Assembly: GCA_016721765.1 (NCBI GenBank)
Contig: JADKHO010000004.1
Span: 682,001 to 746,000 of the forward strand
DNA from: Bacteroidota bacterium
Lineage (GTDB): Bacteria; Bacteroidota; Bacteroidia; UBA4408
DNA length: 64,000 nucleotides
Reading direction: 5' to 3'
A program made the translations under genes and the position numbers. The notes under the pieces were generated by a model, which did no database searches, was not told the DNA's origin, and was given only the letters and a program-made list of their open reading frames with translations. Below, piece by piece: positions 8,501-16,932 of the stretch; position 1 is the stretch's first letter, and every line of letters begins with the position of its first letter.

Positions 8501-9748
8501 CTATGTAATTTGCTTGTTTCGAATCTGAGAAATAAGATCCATTTGCTTGCTTCCCTTAACTTGTCCACCCGCCAGCACTCCTGCTGCATATCCGCTTTGA
8601 AGGCAGGTGCCAATTACACGTGCACTGGCGATGGCTTGCTTATCTGCCGAAATATTTCTTCCGGCAAAAAACAAATTATTCACTTCGCCTGATATCAGGC
8701 TATCCGCTGGAATTTGATAATAATCAGCTTCTTTAAAATAACTCATTTTCACTTTTTTGCCCGGCTCCCAAAATTCAATTGGCCATGCCCCATTGGCAAT
8801 ACCGGTAGCAAACTTCCGACATGTCAAAACATCGTCTTCTGTTAATTGATATTTTCCAATAGGCCTTCTTCCGGTTCGTATGCCTGCTTCCACTGCTACT
8901 TCGCCTAATTGTGCTGCATTAAATGCTGAGATATTGCTCTTCAAAAAATTAAAAAACAGTACCACAAGTTTGCGCGCTTCCGTTTCAACTTGCGACACAG
9001 CATTAAGTTGATGTGTGATTAAAAACGGCAATGCAATTTTTAGCATTAATTTATTTTGATGCAGCGAACCCGGAACAATAGAAGTTCGACTAAGTTCTTT
9101 TGGCAGTTGGCCTGAATCGACAGCTTTGGTTATTTCACGCAATAACAAAAGGCTTAGATTAGCTTCCTTATCGGCAGCTACATGATGCAGTGTCAACACT
9201 TGTGCGGCAGCCTGAAATGTTTCATCGTCAACAATCGACAAGGATGAAAGTTGCGAAACAATTGCCTCACCTGAGCAATCCACAATTGTTTTTGGTTTAA
9301 AAACTACTTGATGATCGAAAGCTATAGCTGAAATGGATTGGATACTATTGCTCGTTTTAACACAGGACGAAATAGTAGTGTGCAAATAAACCTCTACAGC
9401 GGACTTTTGGAGAAAATCATCACAAACCGTTTTGAACATGAATGGCTGGTAAGGCAAGTAATGCAAGCCTTCCGAATTGGATTGAGGAATAGACGTACTT
9501 GCAATTTGAAGAGCAGTTGCAAATTCTTTTGCGAAACCATCACATACAAATTGAGTGTGTTCTGATTTTTTGCGCAAGTATAAACCGCAAACAGTGCCCA
9601 CAATGGCAGCACTCCCTTTACCACCTAAAAAAGAATTGTGCTCGGCAAGTATTACTTTTGCTCCTTCATTGGCAGCGCCAACTGCAGCAGCCACACCGGC
9701 TGCACCGCCACCTACAACTAATACATCACAAAAAATTTCCTTATGCAT
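8501..9748 (-). CDS. FAD-dependent oxidoreductase (FAD_oxidored type)
   Basis: 415 residues. The N-terminal Rossmann motif is VVGGGAAGVAAAVGAA (about 11-26), followed by the acidic end of beta-2 (AEH) and a GGKGSA segment. Near the C-terminus NNLFFAGRNISADKQAIASARVIGTC is the second FAD-contacting region, typical of the FAD_oxidored family. The enzyme should oxidise or dehydrogenate a small molecule; the substrate is unknown. It lies between the condensation-like gene (123-base gap) and the ligase (104-base gap), and a -7 element sits directly upstream. Inference: it may modify the acyl group held on the carrier protein or the released product. Confidence 0.8.
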   Translation of the reverse strand: MHKEIFCDVLVVGGGAAGVAAAVGAANEGAKVILAEHNSFLGGKGSAAIVGTVCGLYLRKKSEHTQFVCDGFAKEFATALQIASTSIPQSNSEGLHYLPYQPFMFKTVCDDFLQKSAVEVYLHTTISSCVKTSNSIQSISAIAFDHQVVFKPKTIVDCSGEAIVSQLSSLSIVDDETFQAAAQVLTLHHVAADKEANLSLLLLREITKAVDSGQLPKELSRTSIVPGSLHQNKLMLKIALPFLITHQLNAVSQVETEARKLVVLFFNFLKSNISAFNAAQLGEVAVEAGIRTGRRPIGKYQLTEDDVLTCRKFATGIANGAWPIEFWEPGKKVKMSYFKEADYYQIPADSLISGEVNNLFFAGRNISADKQAIASARVIGTCLQSGYAAGVLAGGQVKGSKQMDLISQIRNKQIT

Positions 9749-9765
9749 AAATAAAGCAATTGTGC

Positions 9766-9773
9766 CAAAGATA
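9766..9773 (-). promoter_or_regulatory. Putative -7 element upstream of the FAD oxidoreductase
   Basis: On the minus strand this reads TATCTTTG, matching TAnnTTTG, 17 bases before the ATG at 9748. The leader would be about 10 bases, common for short-leader genes in Bacteroidota. Confidence 0.5.
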
Positions 9774-9870
9774 AGGAATTCAAGAAAGGGATAATTGAAG
9801 TGGTGTGGAGGGTAATTCGTAGAAGAAGTATTTTATCAAAAAATCACAAGCAGTTTCTCTTCAGCGTTAA

Positions 9871-11169
9871 TCATTGCTGAGATTGCAGCAAATCTCTTCT
9901 TAAGTATTGCTCAAAAACTTCCATTTCGTTGTCGCCTATTGTTTCTTCAATGTGTGCCACAATCACTTTTAATGCTCCGTTAAACTGGCTAAAAACCACC
10001 GTAAAACCGGGTATATAAGGATTTGCAGGAATGTGAGAAACATCAAGTATGGGCAAGCCTAAAAATGTTTTAGAATCTCCCCAAGCCTCACCCACATCCG
10101 AAAAAGAAAAGCTGGCTGTGGCGCCTTTAGATGAATTTTTAATTAAGAAAGAATAAATGAACAAGGGTACTCTTCTAAAAAGTTCCATCATGGTAGAGTA
10201 AGCTTGAGGAAACCCAATGCGCACCTGATGCACCATTTGCTTACTAATGTCCTCAATGGTTTCGGGAAGTGAATGCAGCTTCGCTTTTGGAATGCGAAAA
10301 AACATGAATGAAAGTTGATTACTAAATATGGGTCCTTTAGATCCGCGTAAACGTTGATTTTGCGGAAGTGGGGCCCAAAAATCGCCGGTTCCCTTTCCTC
10401 GCTTTTCCAGCAGATGATTTAATCCCCTAGTGATACACGCCAAGTAATAAGCACTATTACCAAATCGAGAGCCATTTAAACGGCTGTTGTCATTAATTAT
10501 TTTGCTTTCGGCTTGTGTAAATTGTATAGTATCGAAACGCGAGCGGAGAACTGCTTTAGGTGTAGCTTCCAGGAGCGTTGCCATATTTTTAAAATCAAAC
10601 TCCTCGATAAAATGCTTGGCTTCGAAGGATTTTTTCAACTTAAAAATAAGTGATTTTTTGGAGGGTATTTCATCAGGAAAATAGCTCTCTACCTGCTCCG
10701 GAATTGCATCGTCACCCAGCATCTTCATTAATAGCTGTACCCCTTTACTGTCCATAAGAGAGTGGTGTACCGAAAAAACAAAAGTTGAATTTCCATTTAC
10801 CCGTTGAATTAAATCGATGTGAAATAAGGTTCCACTTTGTGCGCAGATGTCGCGATTTAAGACTTCGATAGGAATTTCAACAGCTTCAAAATGTTCGGTG
10901 ATAGGGAAATCTTTTTCGGTGGGAGTTCTTTGCCAGTATGGAATTTTCCAAAGGTTAGCACGTTTCAGGCGCAATTCCTTCATCCAATTAAAAATTACAA
11001 GCGTATTCAATCGTTGCCTCAACTGAGCCAGCTCCAATTTGCCATCCAATTCAATCACTACCCGCGAAACATTTCCAACCATACCGTGCTTGCGGATATG
11101 CTGATCGAGCACCAATTGAAAATAATCGGCACCGCTAAGTGGTGATTTTTGCGCGAGGGTTGCAGGCAT
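9871..11169 (-). CDS. Stand-alone condensation-domain-like acyltransferase
   Basis: 432 residues. HHSLMDSKG at about 135-143 fits the HHxxxDxxG active-site motif shared by NRPS condensation domains, WS/DGAT and related acyltransferases. The N-terminal segment (about 12-60) resembles the opening of a condensation domain, and TASFSFSDVGE and FSQFNGALKVIV resemble late core elements. The chemistry would be formation of an ester or amide bond with an acyl group held on a carrier. It begins 5 bases after the carrier-protein gene, a strong sign that the two work together. No adenylation or carrier domain is fused. Donor and acceptor are unknown. Confidence 0.75.
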   Translation of the reverse strand: MPATLAQKSPLSGADYFQLVLDQHIRKHGMVGNVSRVVIELDGKLELAQLRQRLNTLVIFNWMKELRLKRANLWKIPYWQRTPTEKDFPITEHFEAVEIPIEVLNRDICAQSGTLFHIDLIQRVNGNSTFVFSVHHSLMDSKGVQLLMKMLGDDAIPEQVESYFPDEIPSKKSLIFKLKKSFEAKHFIEEFDFKNMATLLEATPKAVLRSRFDTIQFTQAESKIINDNSRLNGSRFGNSAYYLACITRGLNHLLEKRGKGTGDFWAPLPQNQRLRGSKGPIFSNQLSFMFFRIPKAKLHSLPETIEDISKQMVHQVRIGFPQAYSTMMELFRRVPLFIYSFLIKNSSKGATASFSFSDVGEAWGDSKTFLGLPILDVSHIPANPYIPGFTVVFSQFNGALKVIVAHIEETIGDNEMEVFEQYLRRDLLQSQQ

Positions 11170-11174
11170 TTTAC

Positions 11175-11435
11175 TTATGCTTTTAACTGTTGTATTGTGC
11201 AGTTGGCGATGGTTTCGACGCTTTTTAAATTTTCAGGAATCAAAGAATCATCCGCTAAAACAATACCGTATTGACGTTCAATAAATAATACAATTTCAAT
11301 GAGTGAAAAAGAATCAATGCCGACGCTGCTAAGTGGTGTATGCTTATCCAAAGCAATGCCTTCGGCCAAAATGTGAGTGGAAATGAAGCTGCAAAGCTCC
11401 TTACAAATTGTTTCTATGTTGGGATGGATATTCAT
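11175..11435 (-). CDS. Free-standing acyl/peptidyl carrier protein
   Basis: 86 residues, acidic and helical. The phosphopantetheine attachment serine is Ser42 in GIDSFSLIEI, which replaces the usual GxDSL. The length and helix pattern fit an ACP/PCP. The ABC permease gene ends 2 bases upstream and the condensation-like gene starts 5 bases downstream, so it is embedded in a dedicated operon. It is not the housekeeping fatty-acid ACP, whose motif is normally DSLD. It should carry the acid activated by the AMP ligase of the same group. Confidence 0.85.
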   Translation of the reverse strand: MNIHPNIETICKELCSFISTHILAEGIALDKHTPLSSVGIDSFSLIEIVLFIERQYGIVLADDSLIPENLKSVETIANCTIQQLKA

Positions 11436-11437
11436 TT

Positions 11438-12724
11438 TTAATTCCTTCGGTGTTTATCAACTGCATAAGCTACCCACATGGTTAAGCCAAAAAACACCAA
11501 TAAACGAATTACATTATTTATTATACTCAGCAAATGTCCATTGCGCAAAAATATTTCGTGAAAAGCACTGAGTCCCCAATTTAAAGGAGAGACCATGCTT
11601 ACTGTTTTCATTACATCCGGCATTAACGCAACAGGAACCCAGATTCCTCCAATTGCTGCTAATATTAAAACGGAAACAGATCCCGAAATGGATGCTTGTT
11701 GGTGGGTAGTTGCAATGGTGCCTACCATTACACCAAATCCAATAGCGGCAAGCGCGCTACTTAAAGTTATAATAAGAATTGAAATTGGACTTGACCCCAT
11801 TTGCAAAACCGGTAATCCCAGCATCGGTAAAATATAGAGTCCTACACTAAGCATCAGTAAAAACTGAATTAAACAAACAGCCAAGTAGATAATTATCTTT
11901 CCGGCCAAAAAAGTGATGTAATTTCCAGGAAGCGTTTTTAGTCGAATCGATGCGCCTTCGCCACGCTCCATGATGATACTTCCTGACAAAGGAATCACAA
12001 TAAAAAACATGGCAAAAACAATCCATGCAGGTACATTGTGTTGCACCGAATTGGGGAATATTTTATTCTCTGCTTTGCGCGCATACACTTCTTTGTAGCC
12101 AAGCACTTCTTTATCATTAAAAGTGTTTGCGGAATTTACTGGCATAAATTCAGCAATTTCTTCTTTAAATGTTTTGAAAATAATTTGCGATTTTACTTTT
12201 GAAATAAATTCCCGCAAGGAGGCAGTAATGCTACTGATAAAGGATTTTTTTGTAACAGGATCAATAAAAATAATAATGTTAAGCGAATCTTGAATTTGCA
12301 TAGAATTAGCTGCAGGCATGGGTGCACTTGAATCAGCCAAAGCGGATGCTATCATTTCCTTTACATTACTGCGCAATGCTTTGGTGGCCCCTTTTGGAAT
12401 TATTATTCCCATCATAAATTTTCCTTCAGCTACAGCCTTTTGAGCTGTTTCAGAAGTTGCAGCTATTCCATCAATATTTTTTTCGAGTTTAAAAAACTCT
12501 GTTTGCGCAATCCCATTTTCGAGGTAGGAACCTAATGTGTCTTTGTCTTCGTCCACAAACAAAATAGGAACGCCTGATTCATTGATTGATTTTAAGGCAG
12601 CATCCTGAATAAAGGTCATGATAAAAACCAAAATCATAGGCATAAGAAAGAGAATCCCTAATCCTGCTCTATCGCGGATTAGGATTAAAAACTCTTTGGT
12701 TATGCTGGCTAATAATCTTTTCAT
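11438..12724 (-). CDS. ABC-2 type transporter permease
   Basis: 428 residues with the ABC-2 layout: one N-terminal membrane helix (about 18-38), a large extracytoplasmic domain (about 40-210), then five or six hydrophobic segments. The segment PLSGSIIMERGEG after the second helix is typical of the family. It pairs with the ATPase encoded 3 bases upstream. Position in front of the carrier and condensation-like genes suggests export of the pathway product, or self-protection; this is inference. Confidence 0.87.
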   Translation of the reverse strand: MKRLLASITKEFLILIRDRAGLGILFLMPMILVFIMTFIQDAALKSINESGVPILFVDEDKDTLGSYLENGIAQTEFFKLEKNIDGIAATSETAQKAVAEGKFMMGIIIPKGATKALRSNVKEMIASALADSSAPMPAANSMQIQDSLNIIIFIDPVTKKSFISSITASLREFISKVKSQIIFKTFKEEIAEFMPVNSANTFNDKEVLGYKEVYARKAENKIFPNSVQHNVPAWIVFAMFFIVIPLSGSIIMERGEGASIRLKTLPGNYITFLAGKIIIYLAVCLIQFLLMLSVGLYILPMLGLPVLQMGSSPISILIITLSSALAAIGFGVMVGTIATTHQQASISGSVSVLILAAIGGIWVPVALMPDVMKTVSMVSPLNWGLSAFHEIFLRNGHLLSIINNVIRLLVFFGLTMWVAYAVDKHRRN

Positions 12725-12727
12725 ACC

Positions 12728-13480
12728 TTAATACGAGTGAGGCACATCTGTTAAATTCAAAAACACATCCTCCATTTTTCGAAACTTTGGATTGCTGGCA
12801 ACTAACTCTTTAGGTGAACCCTGGGCGATAATTTTACCATGGTCGATAATAGCCACTACAGAACAAAAATTTTCTGCTTCTTCCATGTGGTGCGAGGTGT
12901 AAATAATGGTTGTTCCCGACTGATTTATTTTTTTTAAATGATCAATAATCAAGCTTCTGGAATGCACGTCAATCCCAACAGTAGGCTCGTCCAAGAAAAG
13001 TATTTTGGGTTGGTGTAGAATTCCAGCAATTAAATTTACTCTTCTTTTCATGCCGCCCGACATTTTTAGAATGCGTTTATTGGCATGCTCGGCCAATTCA
13101 AAATGCTCAAGAAAAGCATTCATTCGCTCTTCTAAAATCTTGCCGGAGATGCCATACATATTTCCAAAAAAACGCAAATTTTCTTTTGCGGTTAAGCTGG
13201 GATACAAGGCTATATCCTGTGGCACAACACCTATAATTTTTTTAATTTCTTCGCGGTGATGCTTGTGATCAAGATTGTCAATTAAAACAGTTCCTTTGCT
13301 GGCATCATATAAACCACACAAAATAGAAATGGTAGTAGTTTTTCCGGCACCATTGGGTCCGAGCAATCCAAAAACTTCATTGCGATGTATGCTCAATGAA
13401 ATATTTTTAATTGCTTCTTCGCTTGCTCCCTTATGTGTTTTGCTGAGCCCTTCAATTTTGATAATAATTTCAGAACTCAT
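12728..13480 (-). CDS. ABC transporter ATP-binding protein (DrrA/ABC-2 partner type)
   Basis: 250 residues. Walker A is GPNGAGKTT (41-49), the signature is MSGGMKRR, Walker B is LFLDEPTVG with the catalytic Glu, and the H-loop is in YTSHHMEEAE. It powers the permease encoded just downstream. It is the first gene of the tight run ATPase-permease-carrier-condensation, in which intergenic gaps are 2 to 5 bases, and has a promoter-like element about 100 bases upstream. Confidence 0.92.
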   Translation of the reverse strand: MSSEIIIKIEGLSKTHKGASEEAIKNISLSIHRNEVFGLLGPNGAGKTTTISILCGLYDASKGTVLIDNLDHKHHREEIKKIIGVVPQDIALYPSLTAKENLRFFGNMYGISGKILEERMNAFLEHFELAEHANKRILKMSGGMKRRVNLIAGILHQPKILFLDEPTVGIDVHSRSLIIDHLKKINQSGTTIIYTSHHMEEAENFCSVVAIIDHGKIIAQGSPKELVASNPKFRKMEDVFLNLTDVPHSY

Positions 13481-13579
13481 TTCAATTCAAACTTTTGCAC
13501 GACTTATTATTCATTTTAAATGCTGTACCAAGACTAAAAAAGCCTTGTTTTGCTGCTAATTGCTACTTTTTTGGGGCTG

Positions 13580-13587
13580 CAAATGTA
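13580..13587 (-). promoter_or_regulatory. Putative -7 element for the ABC/carrier/condensation operon
   Basis: The minus strand reads TACATTTG here, a match to TAnnTTTG, 100 bases before the ATPase start at 13480. It would drive the four tightly packed genes and possibly the two that follow. Confidence 0.5.
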
Positions 13588-13637
13588 GCAATTTGATTTA
13601 ATTTGAACTAAGGATTTATTGGTGAATTGATTGTGGC

Positions 13638-14876
13638 TTAACCAATCGCCTCCAATTTGTGGAGGCTAGCTTGAATTATTTTTTTCTCAGCAGAAGTCTT
13701 TGCTAGGAACAAAGCTTGTTTAAACTGCGCAATTGCTTTCTTATTATCTACTTCCGAATATAGATTTCCAAGCAAAGAATAATAAAGGTGGTTGCTTTTT
13801 AAATCTAATTTTTCGGCTTCAATAATCGCTTCTTTCTTTCCGTTTGCCTTAGATAAAGCATACGTTCGGTTTAGTGCAGCAATGGGCGAATATTCGATTT
13901 GCAGCAGGCGGTTGTAAAGTTGTAAAATATTTTCCCATTTTTCGGGACTGTCCTTTTTGTGAGTATGCCAATAGGCTATTGCGGCTTCGAGGTGATAGCG
14001 ACTCAATTTAACGCCGGTAGAAGCGCTATTTAAATATTGTTTACCCTTTGCTATCAGTTCTTGATTCCATAAATTTTCATCTTGCTCCTCATACAATACA
14101 AACTCCCCTTCCCTATTGGTGCGTGCTTCAAAGCGTGAGGCATGAAAACACATCAATGCCAATAGTGCGTTTGCTTGTGGCGTATTGGTTAGTTCATTTT
14201 CGGTTAGCATCACATTCAGTCGCATGGCCTCTATACAAAGGTCTTTTCGTAGCGTTGTATTTTGAGAACTCGAATAATATCCTTCGCTGAAAAGTAAATA
14301 TAAAGTCGTTAAAACAGTTTCCAATCGAGCTTGAATTTCCGCTGGAGGAGGAAGTTCAAGCTTTATTTTTTCAGTTTTCAGACGTTCCTTGGCGCGAGCT
14401 AAACGTTTATAAATTGTGTCCCGATTGCTTAAGAAAGCATCTGCAATTTCGTCGGCACCAAAACCACACAGAATGTTTAATGATAGGCCTATTTGCGCTT
14501 CTGTTGTGATGGCCGGATGACAAATGGCAAACATCATTTGCAGTTGACTGTCTTCCATATTTTTCCCCGACCAATCAATATCAAAATTCGTCTCCACACT
14601 GCTATTCAGCTTTAGTTCTACTTCAATTTTTTCAGAAAAAACTTTAGAGCGGCGAAGGGCATCCAATGCTTTGTTACGGGAAACCGTATAAAGCCAAGCC
14701 TGAGGATTTTTGGGTAAACCTTTTAAACCCCAAGTTTCAGCAGCCAGTAGAAAAGTATCGCTCACAATATCTTCGGCAATTTGGATGTGTTCGAGGCCAA
14801 ATAATTTTGTAAGCACAGCCACAATTTTACTATACTCGGTGCGAAATAAATGTGGTACAATCTCTTCTTTATTCAT
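13638..14876 (-). CDS. ECF42-type RNA polymerase sigma factor with TPR-like C-terminal extension
   Basis: 412 residues. Sigma region 2 spans about 8-75 (AEDIVSDTFLLAAETW, then NPQAWLYTVSRNKALDALRR) and region 4 about 110-165 (ALL-type helices, GFGADEIADAFLSNRDTIYKRLARAKERL). About 220 residues follow, starting with ETVLTTLYLLFSEGYY, and form a helical TPR-like domain that marks the ECF42 group (DUF6596-type). ECF42 factors are known to sit beside YCII/DGPF proteins rather than a classical anti-sigma factor, and the same arrangement is seen here. The extension is thought to control activity. The start codon lies 4 bases after a strong hairpin. Confidence 0.85.
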   Translation of the reverse strand: MNKEEIVPHLFRTEYSKIVAVLTKLFGLEHIQIAEDIVSDTFLLAAETWGLKGLPKNPQAWLYTVSRNKALDALRRSKVFSEKIEVELKLNSSVETNFDIDWSGKNMEDSQLQMMFAICHPAITTEAQIGLSLNILCGFGADEIADAFLSNRDTIYKRLARAKERLKTEKIKLELPPPAEIQARLETVLTTLYLLFSEGYYSSSQNTTLRKDLCIEAMRLNVMLTENELTNTPQANALLALMCFHASRFEARTNREGEFVLYEEQDENLWNQELIAKGKQYLNSASTGVKLSRYHLEAAIAYWHTHKKDSPEKWENILQLYNRLLQIEYSPIAALNRTYALSKANGKKEAIIEAEKLDLKSNHLYYSLLGNLYSEVDNKKAIAQFKQALFLAKTSAEKKIIQASLHKLEAIG

Positions 14877-14880
14877 TGAA

Positions 14881-14910
14881 AAAACGTCCCTGCTTTTACA
14901 GGGACGTTTT
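14881..14910 (-). terminator. Intercistronic hairpin directly before the sigma-factor start codon
   Basis: A perfect 12-bp stem (AAAACGTCCCTG with CAGGGACGTTTT) with a 6-base loop. Read on the minus strand it is followed by T residues and then, four bases on, by the sigma-factor ATG. It can terminate transcripts of the YCII gene and may attenuate sigma-factor expression. Confidence 0.75.
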
Positions 14911-14923
14911 AAATTATCACAAC

Positions 14924-15271
14924 TTAATCCATGGGCACTATTGCCCGCACCTCAACATTTCCGCCCATCTGCAAAATGGGGCAGGATTTTGAAAGCTCAA
15001 CTGCCTCGTCGAGAGAAGCAGCTTTAACGATGGTATAACCGCCAATCGCCTCTTTAATCTCAACATAAGGACCGTTGGTTATTACGTTAGTGGATTTGAT
15101 AACCCGACCATCACCCTCCAATCGATTACCGGCGCTTACTAATTTATTTTGCGCCGCAATGCTTCCAATCCAATCTTGCCAGGGCTTCATCATGGCTTGA
15201 ATTTGTTCGGGCGATGGTTGACTTTGCGCTTTACGTTCCTCATTTCGGAACACTAATAAAAAATCTTTCAT
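14924..15271 (-). CDS. YCII-related (DGPF-type) protein
   Basis: 115 residues with the YCII fold: start MKDFLLVFRNEE, an amphipathic helix with PEQIQAMMKPWQDWIGS, and the signature segment TNGPYVEIKEAIGGY that corresponds to the DGPF motif. These small proteins are encoded beside ECF42 and related sigma factors; their biochemical function is unknown. Here it lies between the VOC gene (9-base gap) and the sigma gene, on the same strand. Confidence 0.88.
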   Translation of the reverse strand: MKDFLLVFRNEERKAQSQPSPEQIQAMMKPWQDWIGSIAAQNKLVSAGNRLEGDGRVIKSTNVITNGPYVEIKEAIGGYTIVKAASLDEAVELSKSCPILQMGGNVEVRAIVPMD

Positions 15272-15280
15272 AATTTTAAT

Positions 15281-15664
15281 TTATTTAATGGAGTGCATGC
15301 CCACATTGTTACCTTCCGAATCGATGAAGAAGGCCATAAACCCTATATCCTCACTAATTTTAGTTTTGGGCATCACTACCTTTCCTCCTGCTGCTTCTAT
15401 TCTTGCAAGCGCCGGAGCCATATCAGGGTTCGCATTTAAATAAATTTTGGCGCCATCCATACTGGGCTTGTGCATGGTGCTTTCACAAAGTCCGCCGGAA
15501 GCTTTCCCATTTCCGTTTTCGCCGGGAAACATGGCCATTTTCATACCCATCATTTCCATTCGTTCCATTTTAATCGCAAATACGGTTTCATAAAATTTTG
15601 CAGCGCGGTTAATATCAGCTACCGAAATTTCGAACCAATTGAGTGAATTGTCTTGTGCTGTCAT
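15281..15664 (-). CDS. VOC (glyoxalase/bleomycin-resistance) family protein
   Basis: About 127 residues from the ATG at 15664; an in-frame TTG at 15703 would add 13 polar residues and is less likely. The start NWFEISVADINRAAKFYETVF and the end GFMAFFIDSEGNNVGMHS are the two halves of a single VOC module. Family members bind a metal or a small ligand (glyoxalases, antibiotic-binding proteins, dioxygenases). Glyoxalase-like proteins are frequent neighbours of ECF42/YCII loci. Substrate unknown. Confidence 0.85.
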   Translation of the reverse strand: MTAQDNSLNWFEISVADINRAAKFYETVFAIKMERMEMMGMKMAMFPGENGNGKASGGLCESTMHKPSMDGAKIYLNANPDMAPALARIEAAGGKVVMPKTKISEDIGFMAFFIDSEGNNVGMHSIK

Positions 15665-15756
15665 ATTTTTGTTTTTTTTGCTTGAAGGATTCAATACCTT
15701 CAATTGCAGGGTTTATAATTTTTAAATGAATTAAATTTGAGATGCCAATTTACAAA

Positions 15757-16131
15757 TTAAAAGAAGAATTGTTCCGAAACAATTTGACCATTGCTTACTT
15801 GAAACAAACATATTTCTTCGAGCTTCATTCTTCCCTTGCCTTTAAAGGTTGCATCAAGCATCATGGCAAAACTGAAATACGATCCGCCTATGTTAGGTTC
15901 TGAAAATGAACTGCTGTGATGGGCCTCAATCATGGCTGCAAAATTGGCTCCTTTTTGCAGTACTGCGGTTTTACCGGTAGCAGAAGGAAGCGGTGAATAA
16001 GCGGGTTCAGTGCTGGTGACATTATCTGCAAACAATTCTTCTTGCGCTTCTTTAAATTGCCCTTTGCGGCACAATTCCAATAATCTGTTAGCTACTTCTG
16101 TTGTTGACCTTGTTTTTGTTTCTGTGGACAT
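15757..16131 (-). CDS. SnoaL-like (NTF2-fold) protein
   Basis: 124 residues. The helix ANRLLELCRKGQFKEAQEELFADNV and the C-terminal beta segments ending EEICLFQVSNGQIVSEQFFF are typical of SnoaL-like NTF2-fold proteins, which act as cyclases, isomerases or ligand-binding proteins. It lies 92 bases upstream of the VOC gene on the same strand and probably belongs to the same ECF42-linked group. Function unknown. Confidence 0.75.
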   Translation of the reverse strand: MSTETKTRSTTEVANRLLELCRKGQFKEAQEELFADNVTSTEPAYSPLPSATGKTAVLQKGANFAAMIEAHHSSSFSEPNIGGSYFSFAMMLDATFKGKGRMKLEEICLFQVSNGQIVSEQFFF

Positions 16132-16329
16132 GATTTCATAAATTAATTGGTTTATATACCATCAGAACGAATGAGATTTTAAAATTGGACAGGAAGCGAA
16201 AAATAATTTTTGAATTTCTTTTTTCGAATCATACTATTGGAAAAAAGTGAATTGTACATTCGAATGCGGATGACGCTGATTCGGAGGATTGGGCGGATTT
16301 TTTAACTAATTGTTGCTAAGCAAAATTGA

Positions 16330-16821
16330 TTAGGATTTTTCTTTCTCTTGCAAAACTTCCAATTTCAGTTTACATTCATTTGCAATGGCTTTTGCTAAAC
16401 CAAGTCCTGCTTTTGTAAATGGCCAAACAAATAAGGTTTTGATGGGATGGCTTTTGCAGATTTCCTTTATTGATTGAATAGCCAGTTTTTTACTTTCTCC
16501 TTTGCCTCTCATCTGCGGAAGCGTGGTAGCAGAACACAAATAAATGCAATCGTAGGATGCACCCACCTTTGTTTTATCTAGCATTTTCTTTTCACTTATT
16601 GTTCCTTCCAAAAATTCGAGCATGATTTTACTTGTGGTAGGGATTACCAGAATCCAAATCAAAGGCCCGTTTTCGTTAGAAAGTTCGGTTAAGGTGGCGG
16701 GATGTATGGCTTGCAATTTTTTTAGTTGCTGTGGACTAACCTGAATTTGATTAGGATCATTACGTGTTGAAAATACTTGTTCGATGATGGCGAACATTTG
16801 ATCGTAATTGGATTTTGTCAT
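16330..16821 (-). CDS. Hypothetical protein, possible GNAT-like fold
   Basis: 163 residues without signal peptide or membrane segments. The segment LCSATTLPQMRGKGESKKLAIQSI resembles the acetyl-CoA pyrophosphate-binding loop (RxxGxG-like) of GNAT acetyltransferases, followed by a helix and the strand IKTLFVWPFTKAGLGLAKAI. The N-terminal half is not recognisable. I would treat the acetyltransferase idea as tentative. It sits alone between the SnoaL-like gene and the KAS III gene, all on the minus strand. Confidence 0.55.
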   Translation of the reverse strand: MTKSNYDQMFAIIEQVFSTRNDPNQIQVSPQQLKKLQAIHPATLTELSNENGPLIWILVIPTTSKIMLEFLEGTISEKKMLDKTKVGASYDCIYLCSATTLPQMRGKGESKKLAIQSIKEICKSHPIKTLFVWPFTKAGLGLAKAIANECKLKLEVLQEKEKS

Positions 16822-16932
16822 GCTAGTTGTTAAAGGAAAGTTTCATGTTTCATGTTTGAATAAGTTTAAGGTTACTTGTTTTGCAAGAGATTCAATTTTC
16901 TTGATTTGTCAAAAGCTAGCTGCACTGAGCGC

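Noticed and set aside
9338..9794. ORFs opposite the FAD oxidoreductase
   Set aside because: Overlapping frames with low-complexity products, no family resemblance and no promoter; shadows of the real gene.
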